Origin: Deinococcales bacterium
GTDB lineage: Bacteria; Deinococcota; Deinococci; Deinococcales; Deinococcaceae
Direction: 5' to 3'
DNA length: 5,927 nucleotides
Assembly (NCBI GenBank): GCA_014378225.1
Contig: JACMOA010000038.1
Location: 1-5,927, forward strand
Shown here: positions 5,237 to 5,927 of the stretch, one piece after another
Position numbering within the stretch: the first letter of the stretch is position 1
Layout of the letters: each line of letters starts with the position of its first letter
Notes under the pieces: generated by a model
Told to the model about the DNA's origin: nothing
Seen by the model: only the letters and a program-made list of their open reading frames with translations
Databases searched by the model: none
Made by a program: the position numbers and the translations under genes

Positions 5237-5389
5237 ATGGTCAAGTGGCTACTTTGGGTGTCACCTGACCGATACCGACTTGAAGCGCTCGAGCGCAAAC
5301 TGGGGCGCATGGAAGCCTTTCTGTTGGCCCTCACCTTTGTTCTGGTCGTTTACCTGCTCATAGCCCTGCTTCAGCCCGAGAGGTTTTAG
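5237..5389 (+). CDS. kdpF: KdpF, small subunit of the K+-transporting ATPase, with an N-terminal extension
   Basis: A 50-residue peptide whose C-terminal half MEAFLLALTFVLVVYLLIALLQPERF is a single membrane helix ending in the KdpF pattern 'YL..AL..PE.F'. KdpF is a stabilising subunit of the KdpFABC K+ pump in the inner membrane. E. coli KdpF has 29 residues; here about 24 residues (VKWLLWVSPDRYRLEALERKLGR) precede the helix and would form a charged amphipathic segment. The start at 5237 has GAGGG about 11 bases upstream. An internal ATG at 5309 would give a standard 26-residue KdpF, with CTGGGG just in front of it. Which start is used decides whether the gap to the divergent kinase is 34 or 106 bp. 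The gene lies 2 bases before the next small gene, consistent with an operon. Confidence 0.78.
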   Translation: MVKWLLWVSPDRYRLEALERKLGRMEAFLLALTFVLVVYLLIALLQPERF

Positions 5390-5391
5390 AG

Positions 5392-5472
5392 ATGTTTGTT
5401 ACGGCGTTATTGATTTTTGTCGGGCTGTTTGGACTGGTTGCACTGTTCATGCGGATGCTCGAGCGGTTGTAA
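5392..5472 (+). CDS. 26-residue single-span membrane peptide between kdpF and kdpA
   Basis: The peptide is MFVTALLIFVGLFGLVALFM followed by RMLERL: one hydrophobic helix with a short cationic end. GAGAGG (5378-5383) stands 8 bases before the ATG, and the start comes 2 bases after the kdpF stop, which suggests translational coupling. KdpA follows after 26 bp with its own ribosome site. The size and topology are like KdpF, but it lacks the 'PE.F' ending. It could be an additional small subunit or regulator of the Kdp pump; this is inferred only from position and shape. Confidence 0.62.
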   Translation: MFVTALLIFVGLFGLVALFMRMLERL

Positions 5473-5486
5473 CGGCTTTTTAACTC

Positions 5487-5494
5487 AAAAGGAA
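5487..5494 (+). promoter_or_regulatory. Ribosome binding site of kdpA
   Basis: AAAAGGAA ends 4 bases before ATG 5499 and fixes the start of KdpA, in line with the usual N-terminal membrane helix directly after Met. Confidence 0.65.
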
Positions 5495-5498
5495 CCCT

Positions 5499-5927
5499 AT
5501 GGATATTTTTTTAACCTACCTGCTTGTTTTCGCCCTGGGAATTCCACTGGGCCTGTACATGGCTCGAGTGTTTTCCAACCAAAAAACTTTCACCGATTTC
5601 TTAGCCCCGCTCGAGGGGTTTTATTTTCGGCTTATTGGGGTTAATCCCTTGAGCGAAATGAACTGGAAAGCGTATGGCTGGGCCTTGATTGCCTCCAACT
5701 TCGTGCTGGGTATCTTAGCTATGCTGATTTTCCTGTTTCAGGGAAGTTTGCCGCTCAACCCAGACGGCATTCCCAACATGAGCTGGGACCTCGCGCTACA
5801 CACCACCGCCAGCTTTTTGACCAATACCAACCAGCAGCATTATTCTGGGCAGGCTCAACTGAGTTACCTGTCTCAAATGGTGGGCGTAACTGCCCTACAA
5901 TTTATTACTCCAGCAGTGGGATTGGCG
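5499..5927 (+). CDS. kdpA: KdpA, K+-binding and translocating subunit of the K+-transporting ATPase (3' end outside the window)
   Basis: The first 143 residues are present, out of about 550-600 usual for the family. The first membrane helix is LTYLLVFALGIPLGLYMARVF. The family signatures GFYFRLIGVNPLSEMNWKAYGWALI, then SLPLNPDGIPNMSWDLALHTTASFLTNTNQQHYSG and LSYLSQMVGVTALQF, align with E. coli KdpA ([37 protein letters not shown]). The TNTN stretch is part of the first K+ selectivity-filter loop; here it is followed by QQHYSGQ instead of WQSYSGE. KdpA sits in the inner membrane and passes K+ with ATP hydrolysis by KdpB. It is the third gene of the kdpF operon, and kdpB and kdpC are expected downstream. 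Confidence 0.97.
   Translation, partial: MDIFLTYLLVFALGIPLGLYMARVFSNQKTFTDFLAPLEGFYFRLIGVNPLSEMNWKAYGWALIASNFVLGILAMLIFLFQGSLPLNPDGIPNMSWDLALHTTASFLTNTNQQHYSGQAQLSYLSQMVGVTALQFITPAVGLA

Larger units (their letters stand above)
109..5615. repeat. Highly iterated palindrome CTCGAG, 57 copies across the window
   Basis: By hand count CTCGAG starts at 57 places from 109 to 5610, one per about 104 bp. Random expectation for a hexamer is about 1.4 in this length. 49 copies lie in genes and 8 between genes (633, 1415, 1447, 1802, 1849, 2930, 3648, 5219). In genes 42 are read CTC-GAG (Leu-Glu), 6 as TCG-AGN (Ser-Ser or Ser-Arg) and 1 as Ala-Arg-Val. Flanking bases vary (G or C before; C, G or T after), so the conserved word is the hexamer; the longest clean extension seen is the 12-bp palindrome GCGCTCGAGCGC at 5285-5296. 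There is a gap without copies at 3654-4041. Confidence 0.93.

Noticed and set aside
109..5615. CRISPR-like or transposon-like reading of the repeated CTCGAG
   Set aside because: The copies are only 6 bp, irregularly spaced, mostly in codon register and not accompanied by longer repeats, cas genes or terminal inverted repeats.

Overview
The window is a bacterial stretch with dense gene packing and no stretch longer than about 175 bases without a gene. It most resembles a member of the Deinococcota (Deinococcus/Meiothermus relatives), but that is an inference. It rests on start codons that sit 6 bases after -10-like boxes (leaderless style), a NarL-type response regulator with a HisKA kinase next to kdp genes, and a regulator of the DUF5937-ArsR type. 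No rRNA, tRNA or marker protein fixes the taxonomy.

Layout. (1) 1-627, plus strand: the 3' end of a MIP/aquaporin-type channel gene, followed 14 bases later by arsC (LMW-phosphatase-type arsenate reductase). This is the channel-reductase arrangement known from arsenic operons. arsC is broken by a 7-bp tandem duplication just after its P-loop. (2) 648-1376, minus strand: an alpha/beta-hydrolase of the 'esterase family', with an operator-like dyad directly in front of its start. (3) 1550-1792, minus strand: an unrecognised 80-residue protein with a strong Shine-Dalgarno and promoter. It is divergent from (4) 1900-2919, plus strand: a 339-residue regulator with an N-terminal DUF5937-like region and a C-terminal ArsR winged helix. 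(5) 5202-2946, minus strand: a membrane histidine kinase followed by a NarL/FixJ response regulator. (6) 5237-5927, plus strand, divergent from the kinase by only 34 bp: kdpF, a 26-residue single-span membrane peptide, and the first 143 codons of kdpA (high-affinity K+-transporting ATPase). The kinase/regulator pair probably controls this kdp operon, although it is not a canonical KdpD/KdpE pair.

The most striking signal is genome-style rather than gene-style. The palindrome CTCGAG occurs 57 times by hand count in 5.9 kb, where about 1.4 would be expected by chance. It lies inside genes and in six of the eight longer gaps between them, including gaps of 20, 26 and 34 bp. In coding DNA 42 of 49 copies are read as CTC-GAG (Leu-Glu), and only about 3 of 45 Leu-Glu dipeptides in the window use any other codon pair. 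This behaves like a highly iterated palindrome (compare HIP1 of cyanobacteria) and implies selection or a mutational process acting on the DNA word itself.
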